Of a DNA stretch of 64,000 nt, positions 22,341 through 34,785 are shown piece after piece. Under the pieces are notes generated by a model. That model searched no databases, was not told the origin of the DNA, and saw only the letters and a program-made list of their open reading frames with translations. Source of the stretch: Mycoemilia scoparia. Taxonomy: Eukaryota; Kickxellomycota; Kickxellomycetes; Kickxellales; Kickxellaceae. Both the position numbers and the translations under genes were made by a program. Each line of letters begins with the position of its first letter. Positions within the stretch are counted from its first letter, which is position 1. Where the stretch lies: NCBI GenBank assembly GCA_027575805.1, contig JANBPU010000080.1, forward strand, positions 1 to 64,000, written 5' to 3'.

Positions 22341-23185
22341 TCAACCTGACGCTTGACTTCCTCAGTTATATCCTTCCAACCAGAAAAATCGAAATGGTTG
22401 CTTGATGGGAATACTACGAAAAGCTTGTTCCAAGCCCAGTCACCACGATAAATTGCAAGGTCTGTTTGTATGCACATGGAAGTGTCATCGGACCAACAAA
22501 TCAAGCAAATCAAATTTCTTGTAAGGTTGTTGCGATTGCAATAGACGTATTCTTTTCTAGTCTCGCAACAGACCATAAATTCTCTGTCATCCTTATTCAA
22601 GTCAAAATAATCCTTGCCTAACGCAATTTTTGCTATACATATCATATTTTGTAATTGGTAATAGTTTATTTCTTCAGAGTTTTTGTTGACATCATCATAG
22701 AAGCTTCCGCCCCTTACACGACGATCAGAAGCGGTCGCTCTTTCGTCCGATTCATGGATATCTTGGAGTTGAGGCGGAACTGTGTAAGAATAGTCTCCAA
22801 ATAGTGCAATTCTCTTCCCTGCCCAGCCGTACTTTGTAGCCAGATAATAGTATATCTTTTTTGCAATGTCTGGGCTTGTCTGTGCGAATTTTATCTTATC
22901 CTTATCATTGGATATCTTTTCGAACATCTGGCAAATGATCTCAACAGGAAGATGATCTAGCTTTGAGTTTTCTAGCTGTGTATCATCATCATCATCATTG
23001 CTGGAGTTAGTACTAATACTATCGTCATGAGGTGGGCAAGGGGCGGAGGAGGTATATCTTTGAAGCGACAGTAGGAAAACCATGTAATAGAAGGCAGATT
23101 TCTCGAAAAGGATCTCACCAAGCTTGCCCATAGACCCAAATGTTTGCTTTTTCTCATAGCAAGCTATCTGCCAATATTGACCCAT
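22304..23185 (-). CDS. F-box-like protein with MGQYWQI N terminus
   Basis: A 293-residue, single-exon protein. The N terminus begins MGQYWQIACYEKKQTFG and MGKLGEILFE, a motif that I associate with uncharacterised fungal proteins. An F-box-like segment follows a poly-Asp run (residues about 75-115): LDHLPVEIICQMFEKIS, then a TSPDIAKK stretch. F-box proteins usually recruit substrates to SCF ubiquitin ligases; that role is inferred here, not shown. The C-terminal half has no recognised domain. The last 11 or so residues and the stop codon come from a family 2 MITE. The start ATG at 23185 is followed downstream in frame without interruption; just upstream is a run of GTT/TTG repeats (23186-23208). 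Confidence 0.7.
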   Translation of the reverse strand: MGQYWQIACYEKKQTFGSMGKLGEILFEKSAFYYMVFLLSLQRYTSSAPCPPHDDSISTNSSNDDDDDTQLENSKLDHLPVEIICQMFEKISNDKDKIKFAQTSPDIAKKIYYYLATKYGWAGKRIALFGDYSYTVPPQLQDIHESDERATASDRRVRGGSFYDDVNKNSEEINYYQLQNMICIAKIALGKDYFDLNKDDREFMVCCETRKEYVYCNRNNLTRNLICLICWSDDTSMCIQTDLAIYRGDWAWNKLFVVFPSSNHFDFSGWKDITEEVKRQVDYIVETDRALGE

Positions 23186-23674
23186 CGTTGTTGTTGTTGT
23201 TGTTGTTCTTTCGTTTTGGTTCTACAAAAGGGAATTGGTCTAAGTAGAAGTAGAAGTAGTAGTAGAACGCTGACTTGATAATAAGGATAAATACGTATGG
23301 AGTGAAAAGCAGAAGACAAGTTGTTTTCAACCCTCTTCTATGAAAAGCACGAATTTAAATAGCTTCAGGAGTGAGGAGCAAGAGGCTTTCTTGAAAATTT
23401 ATCAATAGCATTGACTCAAAGTTCACAAGGCTTTGGCCCCATATACAGAGTGAGAGTGATGTCATTGTGGATTTGAGTGATTGCTATTCAAAAGTATTTA
23501 ATCACAGGACACCAAAGCATCGACTATGGTATAAGAAACCTCAATAAATAATAATTCTATCACTATTATTATTATTATTGTTATTTTATCAATAAAATTG
23601 TTTGAAACCTCAGTAGCAAACCAACAAATAATTTACAAAACTACCAAACGAGATTAACTATTCTAATGTGATAT
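23186..23674. other. Intergenic region
   Basis: About 490 bp. It contains GTT and AGT trinucleotide runs close to the F-box gene start, and a fragment AGTTCACAAGGCTTTGGCC at 23420-23440 that resembles the left end of the family 2 MITE. An ATT/ATA-rich run lies near 23560-23590. No gene is supported. Confidence 0.55.
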
Positions 23675-26034
23675 TTATGACTCCCCTTGTGGGGTACTCA
23701 TTTGTGCTAGATATTTTCGAGTCATTGGGCTTAAATCTGTTGACATTGAATCATACTCATTAGGATTCGATAACTGTGATGGTGATGATGATTGTGTTGG
23801 TCTTCTAGCAAATCTTGATTTAAGATTTGTTGAATGGTGATGATGTTGTAAGTTGGTACTAGGAATTCGGGCGATGGGATGGCTGTTAGATGTTAGCGAA
23901 GTAGATGAAACTCTAGAATATCTTTGGCTATGTTGGGGTTTAGCACCAACACCGTTACTACTACTGGTACTGCTGTAATTGCTGTGACTGCTAGTTGGTC
24001 TAGATAGTGGCCGAGAATATTGTTGCTTGTCACTTATGAATTTTCCCTGCATCTGGTTAACCAAATCTCCTATGCTGGTTGTAGATGATGGGCGTCTACG
24101 TATAACTTCTGATCTTGGCTTTTGATGGGGTATTGCTGGTCTATTATTTATGAGATTGTTGTTATTATTAGGCTTGTAAGATTCTATTTTCGGGGGTTCT
24201 CTATTAATATTTCCAAGCCTTAGCGTATAATCTGGTAATGGCGGTGGCAATGGTTTTTTGGGTATTGATGTATTATATGGATTGTGATGTAATGTTTCTT
24301 CATACCCTTCAATAATACGTTGGTAGTGGTTTAAAGATGGTGGTATTTCATCGAAGCTCCCTGAAATAGCTCTTCTGGTGTTGTTGTTATTCTGTGATAC
24401 ATTATCTTTAATATTGGGAAACACGTTGCTAGTTTCGGTAACTCTGCCATATCTCCTTGTAATGAATGGTTGTGATGATGATGATGATAATGCATTTTTG
24501 GCTTTTTCTCGCTCTAACTGTAGAAGCTCATTGTTTTGAGCAACATGTACCCGAAGCAGATCTCTCTGTTCTTCAAGTAGTTTTGATACCGATTTTTGGT
24601 ACAAATCAAGTTTATCCAGTATCTCTCTATTATTGCATCCGATAGCTACATTGTCCATTGATAGAGAACGATTTCGTATAATTGTTCCCGGTGACATAAC
24701 GTCTTGGTTCCCCTTTTCAACACCTAACGTCTTGAGCTGCAATTCTTTTGGATCACTATAATCGGTGCTTGAAGGAGGCTTGGGCTCACCACTGATTGGT
24801 TTTAGTTTTACGATGATATCCGATGAATTTGTTTCGTCGAATGCCTCGTCACCGGGTAACAAATTCTGGCGTTTGTGTAAATTTTTGGGTAACTGGATGG
24901 TTTTTGATCCAAAGGAAACACAGTCTTCATCGTAAATTTGAACCTCGGAATTTATTTGGTAGTACTTTAGGACCATTGATGCCGTGTTTTCGCCGTCAGA
25001 TATGTGTATCAGTCTAATTGATTTTTTGGGTGGGTGGTGCTGAAGTGCCTGTTCCAGTATATCTTTGGTTACGACTTTTGAATAAATCCATATTCCTGCT
25101 ACTCCATTATCATCTAGTATAACGGTTGGTAACGCTATGAGCTCGAGTTCAGAGTCTCTCTTTTTCAGGATCCCAAATTTATATTTGGTCTCCGAACTAT
25201 TAGCTTGAAGTCTTTTTAGATTTTTTGGGAGGTTTGTAATTGAAAATGGGGAGACTGATTTTACTGATATCTTTTTTATCAACTTGGTTGACCAAACTAC
25301 ATTGTTACAAAGTATATTTAGAAAAGCTAGCACATGGCAAGAATAAGCTGATATATATATATATAAGCAAGTGAGTGAGCATATAAATGTAACTTACATT
25401 CCAAAGAAAATGTGTTCCTATTACTAGCCAACCGTATAGATAGGATCACGCAATGGTTGCATGACTTTTTGACCGTGTCAATAAACTTATTTGTATCGAA
25501 TGCTTCATTGTACACTGGAATGCAAACATCCCCAGGCAACAAACCGGCTGGAGACTGCTGTTGTGGACCATTGGCAGCATCCAGTGGTAATACTCGATCA
25601 ATGTAAACAATATTGTTGGACCTTACAGCGCTGGAAATGGAGCCAATGCACCATGCAATTTTTGGCTCAGATACCGATGTATTTGTAAGCTCGATAACTT
25701 TGTCAATTGTAGCCTTGGACACTGATATCATGATATCAGAATATCCATGTTCTATCTTGTAGTCCAAAATGGTGTCAAAGTGGTATCTGGAGGAGTTTGA
25801 AATATCATTGTTTATAGCTCTATGGTCCCTGTGTTTTTTGGATTCAGTTTCTATCTTTTGGGTATAACTGCAAGGGTCATGCCCTGAGAAATGACTGTTT
25901 CTTTCTGGAACTACACCACGAATATCGTAGGGAGACCGAGGCCGGCTAAATGACTCTCCCAGATTATAACTATTCGGGGTCCTGCGGGGTTTTGGTACGT
26001 ATCTTGTAAACGACTCGTCCATACAGGTATACAT
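23675..26034 (-). CDS. STIL/Ana2/SAS-5-like protein (STIL N-terminal domain)
   Basis: Predicted 769-residue protein from two exons, 26034-25398 and about 25347-23675. The donor is GTAAGT; the acceptor could instead lie 21 bp later at 25326, in the same frame. An ATG at 26022 is an alternative start. Residues about 83-390 resemble the animal STIL N-terminal domain in block order: GSIS then YIDRVLPL (131-151), LLPGD.CIPV (165-175), VILSIRLASNR, ITNLPKNL, TKYKFGIL and GVAGIWIYS (about 296-302). A coiled-coil candidate at 455-497 (YQKSVSKLLEEQRDLL) lies where STIL has its Plk4-binding coil. The protein ends with DLSPMTRKYL near its C terminus. STIL/SAS-5 proteins scaffold the centriole cartwheel with SAS-6. 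The family call is from remembered conserved blocks, without a database search. Confidence 0.68.
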
Positions 26035-26626
26035 ATGCACACGCTACAAAGACTTGAACTACCTTAGGAATAAGTTTGAGCTTTTTCTACTAATACAAAC
26101 ATGCTGTATGCCTTCGGTCTTTGAGCAAGGCTAAAAGTAAACAAATATTTGGGAGACTGCAAGCGTTATGGGAAAGTGAGGACAGTATCTCTAGCAGCCA
26201 ATACAAATTAGGAATGGAGTAATGCTTCACAGAGTACAGAAGAAGGGGCAGTTAGGAGCAATCAGGTGCAGCAATCGAATGATGAGGTCACATTGGACAA
26301 CACACGTTGGTCAATTTGGCAGCCACCTGGCGTACTTTAAGTTTGTATGTTGCTTCCTCAACGCCTCTCCTCAGTTATAGATACATCACTCATCATAAGG
26401 ACTGCTTTGGCTACAGTGTACACCCAATGCCATAGCCATTTTTTCTTTTAACTCCTTCCATTAACTCAATAATATATTCAATTATTTTGTTTTCATTATA
26501 TATACCACAGCACAATATAGCATACACGCACATTTATATATTCGCATATATCTGAGCAAACCTCCTTCCCCCACTTTATTACATACTTGATCGGTTAAGC
26601 TCTATTTTTCATTACTACATTATATA
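26035..26626. promoter_or_regulatory. Divergent promoter region of the STIL-like gene and ATG2
   Basis: 590 bp separating two divergently transcribed genes. The right half is pyrimidine- and AT-rich (TATATACC-like at about 26500). No specific factor site is identified. Confidence 0.45.
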
Positions 26627-29600
26627 ATGTGGCCAAGTGGCTGGGCTTTTCCGAACTTCAGTGGGTCTAATTCCTTACAGAAACGTCTAGTCAAGTTTCT
26701 ATTGCGACGAACAGTCGGCCAATTTCTCAAAGAGAATGAGATAAACCTTGAAGACCTTGATGTACAGCTTGGAAATGGGCACTTTGAGCTTCGTAATGTG
26801 GCCTTAAATGAGGATGTAAGTGGCCATTTCAAATGCATATAAGCCATTTATAAATGCAAATTCCAAACTAGCATCATTATATATATATATATACATATAT
26901 CTTGGCTTATGATATTTTAGGCATTGACTGATCTGATGTCAGATATCCCTATTGTGATTCATGGCGGTCGTATTGGAAAGATACACATCAAAATTCCCTG
27001 GAGCAAGCTGTGGACTGGGCACTGTGAAGTCGTCGCTGAGGACATTTCGATAACTGCCTCGCTTGTTGGGCCAATTGGCAGTAATAGTGCCGGCGGAATA
27101 GCCGAATCAATAGTGACTGATGGTGCAGCATCCTTGCTTGCTTCGTCAGTATATATCGCCGATGACTTTTTACGAAGAGAATCCTTGGGCTATGGCCGGC
27201 GGGATGATGTGCTTCTGAGCAAAGACGTTGAAAGGATGGTTGCTGACATAAATGAAGAAAGATATAAACGGAAAATGGGAAGTAAGGTTCGTGGTAATAG
27301 TGGTAGCAAGTCGCCTAGGCGTCCAAGCTCTCCAGAAAGCAATGTGAGCTCCGAGGGAGGCGGCGTAATCTATCCACGACCAGATGCTGATGGCAAAATA
27401 GCTGGACTACAGGTTGTCAGTGAGATGGTGGACCGTATCCTTTCAGGCATCAATTTTCGCGTCAGCAAAGTAAATCTCTGGCTCAGATTGGAGACCGAAA
27501 ACGACTCAACCACCACAAGTCCTAATGATTTAGCACCATCATCATCATGCATATTTGATGGTCCTCGCTTAAAGCTACAAGTAAACGAAATAGCATACGA
27601 AGATGATCCAGGCGAAAGACGCTCGCTGGAGCCAAATAGGTCATCTATGGATTCTCCAGGTGTATCAATGGAAACCAAATACCAGACCATTAATTTCAAG
27701 ACCCTTCATAAAAAATTCAGGGTGCGTGGCGTGGGATTGCGGTACTATAAGCAGATACCAAACAGCGACGATGAAAATGAGCTCGATGGCGGAGAGCTAC
27801 TATTTAGCACTTTTGACGCCCCTATTACAACCAAAATTCAAATCCATAGACAACAGCCGTTTACAGAAGTTGCCGCGTATCAAAAGATATCTAGAAGCAA
27901 TGAAGGCGGGGATTCAATATATGTTGGCGCAATGCCAGGCGAGTTTCGTGATAGAAACTCAAAGGGTCCTGAAAACGACCAGTTTGCTTCAGACTCTGCT
28001 TTAAATGAGAAAGGGATTGGGTCAATTGTCAGTGATGAGCCAAGTGCCAACGGGTGGGATGTCAAAATTGCTATTTCGGAATGCGCCCTGGTAATAAACC
28101 AGAAGTACGTCCAAGCCCTGTCCAAAGTCATTGGAGATTTCCAGGAATTTTATAAGGAAAAAGCAGAAACTGCTCAGATTAAAACAAATTACAGAGCAAA
28201 TTTATATAGAAATATTTCGCAGAAGGGGCGCTGGAGTGGTGCTGTTGATAGCAACCTTTTCAGACAAACCATATCTATGGATGTTGAGTCGGTTTTTGTG
28301 GCCATTATTGCACCCAACCAAATACCAGTAGATCAGGACAGCCACTCTCGTATTGATTACTGGGAAAACGCGTCATCTATAGCAGATCTGAAGTCAGGTT
28401 TGGATTCTATCAAGTTTCTATATGCACACTTGGGCGAACTCAAGCTAAAAACCACTTCCAAATCTAGAGCTTTAGAATCAAGAAGCAATAATAGGGAGTT
28501 AGATGATGATATATCGAATGTGCGAGATTCTTCGAATATTATTTTCATAATTGGAAGTATATCTTTAAGGGAACATGATCCGAATGTTGACAAAGATATC
28601 GAGATTGAATTGATTACCTTTGATCCCCTGCTAAGTGACGGTGAAGCTAGTCCCAAGTCTACTAGTGGCTACCAATTCCACTATAGTGTAGACCCAAAGG
28701 GACAGTCTTCTAAAGTCAAAATATCTCCACTGTCTATGAGTCTGGATATGGAATTGATTCAAAGGATTTCTGTATATGGTGAATACTTTGGCATGCTTAG
28801 AAAGCAGCAGGAAGCTGGGGAACAACAAGACCCGAGCCAGAGTATGAGTATAGGAGAGGCAACTCTTGCTAAACGGGTAATACCCTTTGTAGTGGAATCG
28901 TCGCTTGCACGTATCTGGATTACTTTGCCTGGAATACAAACCACAGGCGACAGTAATAGCCAAATAGCTGGCGAACAAAGAGATAGCCTACCTAGTGATA
29001 CAAAGCAACTCTGTTTGGATATACACCGCTTGGCACTGACAAATATTGTTAATGGCACTCCTGGTAGCAGTGAAAATTCATTCGGATTTCCATTTGAGCA
29101 GACAAGAACACCCCGTATCCAAGATCTTCTTGGGTCTCGTGACAACTCATTCTGCAAAGGATTCCGTATTGAGTATGATGTGGCTGACTTGTACCTCCAA
29201 GTACTGCATCCAAAGGAAAAGCTCATCCGTATTGCTACGATTTGTGAACAAACTGGTAGTCCAAGTTGTGATGAGGTCCCTAAGGCATTTATTATGAAAC
29301 CGCATCTTGAAATTACTACCACTCCAAATAATGGTAGAAAAATTTCTTCAAGAGAGAACGTAAGAGGAGAAGAAGAATCTCCTGGAAACACACACATGCC
29401 CAAACTGGAGATAGGCACAAGGCCCCCAGCATTTGATGTGTTTGATTATATTGACGATGATGCAAGAATTAGACGTACATATGAAATGGATGCAACACTG
29501 GCCACTGAATTCGAACAAAATTCGATATGCAAGTCCAACCTTATGTTGTCATGTCATTTTCCTGAGGTTGTTGTACAGATAACCAAGCAATCATTCAATC

Positions 29601-32600
29601 GAGCACAATATATCCTCAATCAGTTGTTTTTGTGGCAGGCTGCTCAACCAAATGACAGTGAATCTAGCTCAAAGCAGGACTCTAATGGTAACAATGCATC
29701 ACTTTTTGCTTCCATCTTGGTCGACATATCTCAGATCACCGTCACTCTAAGCAATGAGGAGCTTTCAGGGGCGCTGTATCAATGCAACGAACACGTCTTG
29801 TCACTTAATGACTCAAGACTATTCATCACAAACTCTGGTGTGGATAAGGGCTGGGCCTATATATCCTTTGAGGCTGAAGAAGCTCAGCTGCAAAACCCAT
29901 GGGTCGCTGGGGATTATGTTCCTGGTACAGTATTTTCGAGCACTCTCAACAACTTTTCTGCTGAAGACTCACGTCCCTCGAATACACCACAGGTATCAGT
30001 ACATTTCCTGTCCGCGCCAACTCTTCAGGATGTGTCAGACATGGTTGTTCAATTGGCATGGACGACATTTGATTTGGAGAATGCATCAAAATGGGCCAAA
30101 GCAATGAGCAAATTCTTTACTTCCTCGGCTGAATCTGACTTACTACCATCGCCACCACCCAAGCAGCTCAAGATCTGTGTAAATATGCGGAACACATCAG
30201 CAGTTTACAGACCATCAAAGCCAAGCCTTCCTGAAACTGCGTTGGTTATTGATACATTTTTGTTTATGACAAAGATCAATGTTCCAGATGAGGAAAAAGC
30301 TGATCCACTGCGGTACTCATTCGAGCAGATTTCGGTAATGGGACGTGGTATACAGGCCAATTCTTCACTGAATAGTGCTAGAATGCACTGGGATACGACC
30401 ACTAGAAAGTTTTGGGAAAGCAAAGGATTCGTGTCGCTATTGCATACCGATATATTGGATATTACCACTAGTATCTATGAATCTGAGAATGGCCTATCAT
30501 TGGATTTGCATCTGAATTGCGAAAAGTCGGCTGTTGATATGTGTGCAGATTCACGAGAGACTTTGGTGCAAGTCTTGCAGACCATGAGCCATGAATTGGG
30601 AACTCGTACACCTTTTAGTCGAGGATCGAATCCAAGTTTGCAAGAGAGTGAATCAGACGGATCAGTTAGGATGCCAAACAGAAATGATAACATGCATAAC
30701 ATATTGGACGATATTGAGGAAGATGCATTTGGTGCATCTCCAATAGTGTCAAGCCATGGTGATTCATACTCAAGAAGAGGAAGCTCTTTGACACGCAAGA
30801 GACGCGGTAGTCGTCATAGCTATAGAGCAGGATCAAACCCAGACCTCAATGATGATAGCGGTGGCCTGACGTTTGTTGACGATTACATATCTGCCAATGT
30901 ACCCGACATTGCTACAGAGTATGAAGTAGTGAGTAACCCAAATGACCCGATTCCCAAGATCACAAGCCCTTCATACTCATCAGATAGAGCAAAGAAATCC
31001 AAAAATCCAAAAGGGCATTCCAAAACTTCCAGTCAAACCATCAAGTCTAACCTGACTTTGCAGGTTGGTTCTGATGATTTCCTTGACACCGAAATATCAT
31101 TGCAAAGGGAGAAGAAATTACATACACAGATTATTCCTTCTTCGGCTTCACCGAACGAGCCTCTTTTGAAGGCTGGTATGGATGCCAAGAGCCCTGACTC
31201 CAACCATGATAATAGTCATGATTCTGCGGGAGCTTTGCCCAATTTGATTGAAGATTATTTTGAATCAGACAATGGTAACATTGATGGCTCTCCATCTGGA
31301 GATCACGATCGCATACTTCGAGTCATCCTGAATGTACGGAAGCTTGTGTTGAATCTATATGGTGGTAGCGATTGGGGTCTGTCAAGCTCTAATGCTGTGC
31401 CCCAGCCGCCAAAATCATATATGACACCTTCTAACAGACACAGAAGTTCAGACAGCATTGCTCAAAGTCTTCGTTCTCGAAGAAGCTTCCATGGAAGACG
31501 AAACGATTCAACCACTGATATATTTGACATAAGTGATGGTGAAGATAACGACTCGGTATTTATTCAATACGGAAGTCATGACTATGCAGCTAGTAAACGA
31601 CACTCACGCACACACTCCCACAAAGCACATGTAAATTATTATGAAAATGACGGTGGAAGCACTCGTTCAAGAGAATCCCAAATAATTTGTCAAGCTCAGT
31701 ATGTTAGTGTAGTCTTAGAGCTTTTTTCTGAAAGTTCTCCGGTGGCATTTAGCTCCTTGGTTGAGGTTGGTACATTCGAGATTATTGACAATCTTGAGAG
31801 CTCCGAGTGGAACAAATTCCTGACTAGACAGAAGCCATCAAAAGAGCGTGGCGTAGTTGGAATACCTGCGTTTACCAGAGCAACACAGTATTCGCCCAAA
31901 TCTTCTGGAAAGCAGTGGTCTGATCAGTCTGAGGATAGTTTTGCTGTAATTAGAGTCGAGTCTGTGCGCCCATACCCTTCATTTGCAACCACAGAACTCC
32001 GTGCTGATCTAGGGATAGCACCCATTAGGTGCTATATTGATCAAGATGCGCTTGAATTTGTCATATCGTTCTTTTCTATACTTGATCCCCTATCTCAACC
32101 ACCAACTCCAACAGGACCATCAAATAAGAGAAATGTATCTTGGAAAGAGCCGATTACATATTTCCAAGCAGTTCATATATCTCCTCTTGAGCTTCGATTT
32201 GACTACAAGCCCAAGTCACTCAATTTCAGCAAAGTTCGCGAAGGAAATATGGCAGAGCTGATCAACATGTTCCCAATTGAAGATGCAGATATGACACTCA
32301 ATGCTGCCTATATTCGTGGCGCAGAAGGGCCCCAGAAACTAGTTCGTAAGCTGATAGATCTATGGCTTCCTCATATTACTAGAACACAAGTTCCTGGTCT
32401 TGTATCGGGGCTTGCCCCTCTTCGTTCATTAGTCAATATGGGCAGTGGGATGGCAGATTTGGTATTCCTTCCTATAAATCAGTACAAAAAGGATGGAAGA
32501 CTAATCAAGGGCATTCAGCGGGGAGCAAAATCATTTGCCAGGTCAGCTGCCCTAGGAGTGTTGGACATAGGGTCCAGGGTGGCTATCAATGCCCAAAATA

Positions 32601-33304
32601 TATTGGAGCAGGCGGGTGATATAATTGACGCAGATATTAGTGGCGATGGTGGCGACATGTTGCCAGGCTATGATCGTTATAGAGGAGGGGCAGGACTGGT
32701 CGAAAATATGGAGCACCTAAATATTCATGGGTGGAGGAGTGGTCCTGAAGGTACTCTGGACTATTATGACACCAACGAATGGCCCGAGGATGTTGCGGTT
32801 GACCTTATAGACTTCCCAGATACAGTGTCGGTTCTATCATCAGGACCAAGCGTAGATAATGGAAAGGGTATCAGCATATCAAGATCAAGCAGAGTTGGTG
32901 GAGGCAGTATTAGTGGAGTCACTGACAAAACAGGAGTTGCTGGTGGTTCTAGTGCACCAGGATTCCTTTCTAGCAAGTATGCACGACAACCACTTACTGC
33001 CAACCAGGGAGTAAAGCAAGCATACCAGACCCTTTCTAGCCGATTCAATCGCACGAGACAAACCATCCTGGCCATTCCCGTGGAGATCCGTCAGAATATG
33101 AACCAGCAGCGTAGTGGAGGAACTGCGGGGCGATCAGCAGCTCACAGTTCAGTACGGGCAGTGGTGCGCGCGATTCCTGTTGCTATACTCAACCCTGCAA
33201 TTGGCGCAGCGGAAGCTACCTCCAAGACCCTGTTGGGCATTCGCAACTCACTTGACAATACCCATCGTGAACAATTGCAAGATAAATATAAACGTCGTCA
33301 TTGA
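26627..33304 (+). CDS. ATG2: Autophagy-related lipid transfer protein ATG2
   Basis: A 2190-residue bridge-like lipid transfer protein that moves phospholipids from ER to the growing autophagosome. Two exons: 26627-26815 and 26921-33304; intron 26816-26920 (105 bp, TA-rich) has a GTAAGT donor and a TTTTAG acceptor. The N-terminal chorein motif reads LQKRLVKFLLRRTVGQFLK, then DVQLGNGHFELRNVALNED, joined across the intron to ALTDLMSDIPIVIHGGRIGK. The C-terminal ATG2 block includes LINMFPIEDADMTL, VPGLVSGLAPLRSLVNMGSG and the INQYKKDGRLIKG segment, followed by amphipathic-looking helices and a Ser/Arg-rich tail. The middle has long disordered Ser-rich inserts (about residues 1280-1590). Length is typical of ATG2. 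Confidence 0.95.
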
Positions 33305-33799
33305 GGTGATATGTGAAAGCATCGTACCTGTTTTTTATTTCATAGTCTTAGAGTTTTCTCTGTCATTCCTTTTCTTTTTGTTGGTTTTTGTAATTATATC
33401 TATGTCTCAGAATATAATGTTAACACCATTTCTTGGTATTTTTATTATTTTCCACTTTCAAATTGCTAGGTGATGATGTTATGAGATTTCACTTGTGATT
33501 AAGAAGCAAATGTGTAAGATCTCAGTGTTCTGGCTTTGAATCGATCATGTCTCATTTAAAATATAGACCATGGTCTTTTGCTCTGATTTCAATATTTTCT
33601 TCTTTCAATAAATAATAGAGTTTATACAGCATGGATAAGGTGTTACCTTTCTCTATCAAGTGGGACATATGTGATTACATTAGTATTTATTAATTGTCAA
33701 AGGACTTATTTAATCTAGGGGTTTCTTTATTTATAATAAAGCTATAATTAAGCATATATATATGTGTGTTTCAAAAGCATGAATTACCGTTTTTGACTA
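33305..33799. other. Convergent intergenic region
   Basis: About 500 bp between the convergent 3' ends of ATG2 and MOG1. It is AT-rich with several AATAAA-like sites (for example near 33607 and 33737) that could serve as poly(A) signals. No gene is seen. Confidence 0.55.
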
Positions 33800-34634
33800 C
33801 TAGAGAATTTTTTGCCAGTCTAAAACCTCAAAGCTCTCAATACTTTTAAGCAAGTTTAGGAGTGTTCTTTCTGACTTTGTAGTTGGTGTGGTTTGCTTGA
33901 TCTTTGAGTTCCACTCAATATGAGGCGCATCATCTTCCACAGCAACAGTTGAAGTTATCACAATATCAAGATGAACTTCATAGACTCTAAAGACAACCAT
34001 AAATGTGTCTGATCTGTCCCGTTTTATTTGATGGGTCTTTAAGCCTTCAGCTTCATCTATCAGCCATTGCTCCCCAGAAGCATAAAATGCTTGTGCAGTA
34101 CTTCTATAGTTATGACAGCAATCAGAATAATGCTTTATAATTCAGAAAAGATTATCACTATGTATATAAAAGACCCAGATTGTCAGAAAGTTACAACTTA
34201 CGGAAGGTTTGGTATCAATTCATCATTTACGATCTTTCCAATAGAATTGATTCGAAATGGGACTGCGTTGTTAAAGTCGGCAAGCTCTTCAAAGTGAAAC
34301 CTATAAGGATTCCACTGTTAGTTAGTGGAATTTGTTGTAGTATTAATAAGAGGAGCACCACTTGCCTTATTATTTCCTCATCTTCAACATGATTTGAGGC
34401 AGTGAATACTGTTATAGTCATGGTCTCTTCCGTTTCGACATTTGTAAATGATGCCTCATTATTTTCAGTCTTGTTGAAATAGCTATTTATAATCAGGTTA
34501 TAGAGCTATTAACAAGCAGTTATTGCCGAATGATTTAAGCATGCCATTTGATCCCCATGGACTTACTCTGCATCCTCATAATCATCTGGTATGGATATTA
34601 CCATACTATTATTAAACAGTCGCTTTTGATACAT
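33800..34634 (-). CDS. MOG1: Ran-binding nuclear import factor MOG1
   Basis: A 195-residue protein rebuilt from four exons: 34634-34567, 34482-34366, 34300-34202 and 34103-33800. MOG1 binds Ran GTPase and promotes nucleotide release in nuclear import. The N terminus RLFNNSMVISIPDDYEDA corresponds to the family's LFGG-A-...-P-...-D-S-D segment. It is followed by a TVFTASNHVEDEE stretch and RFHFEELADFNNA, like the conserved ARYHFE block. The C terminus has the last strand pair (FMVVFRVYEVHLDIVITS). Introns 1 and 3 have GTAAGT donors; intron 2 starts with GCAAGT after AAG, a GC-AG intron. All phases agree. Sequence is divergent, so identity rests on domain order and length. Confidence 0.8.
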
Positions 34635-34785
34635 TTTATAGTACTAGATTTGGTTATGATATTTACAGTTAAAGTATTTGCACTTGACTCTGCTATTAAA
34701 TGATAAATACTTATCGAAACCAACTGCGTTTAAATGCTAATATGGGACAATAATTTAATGGGATTGTGGTTTAAACAAGTCAGTA

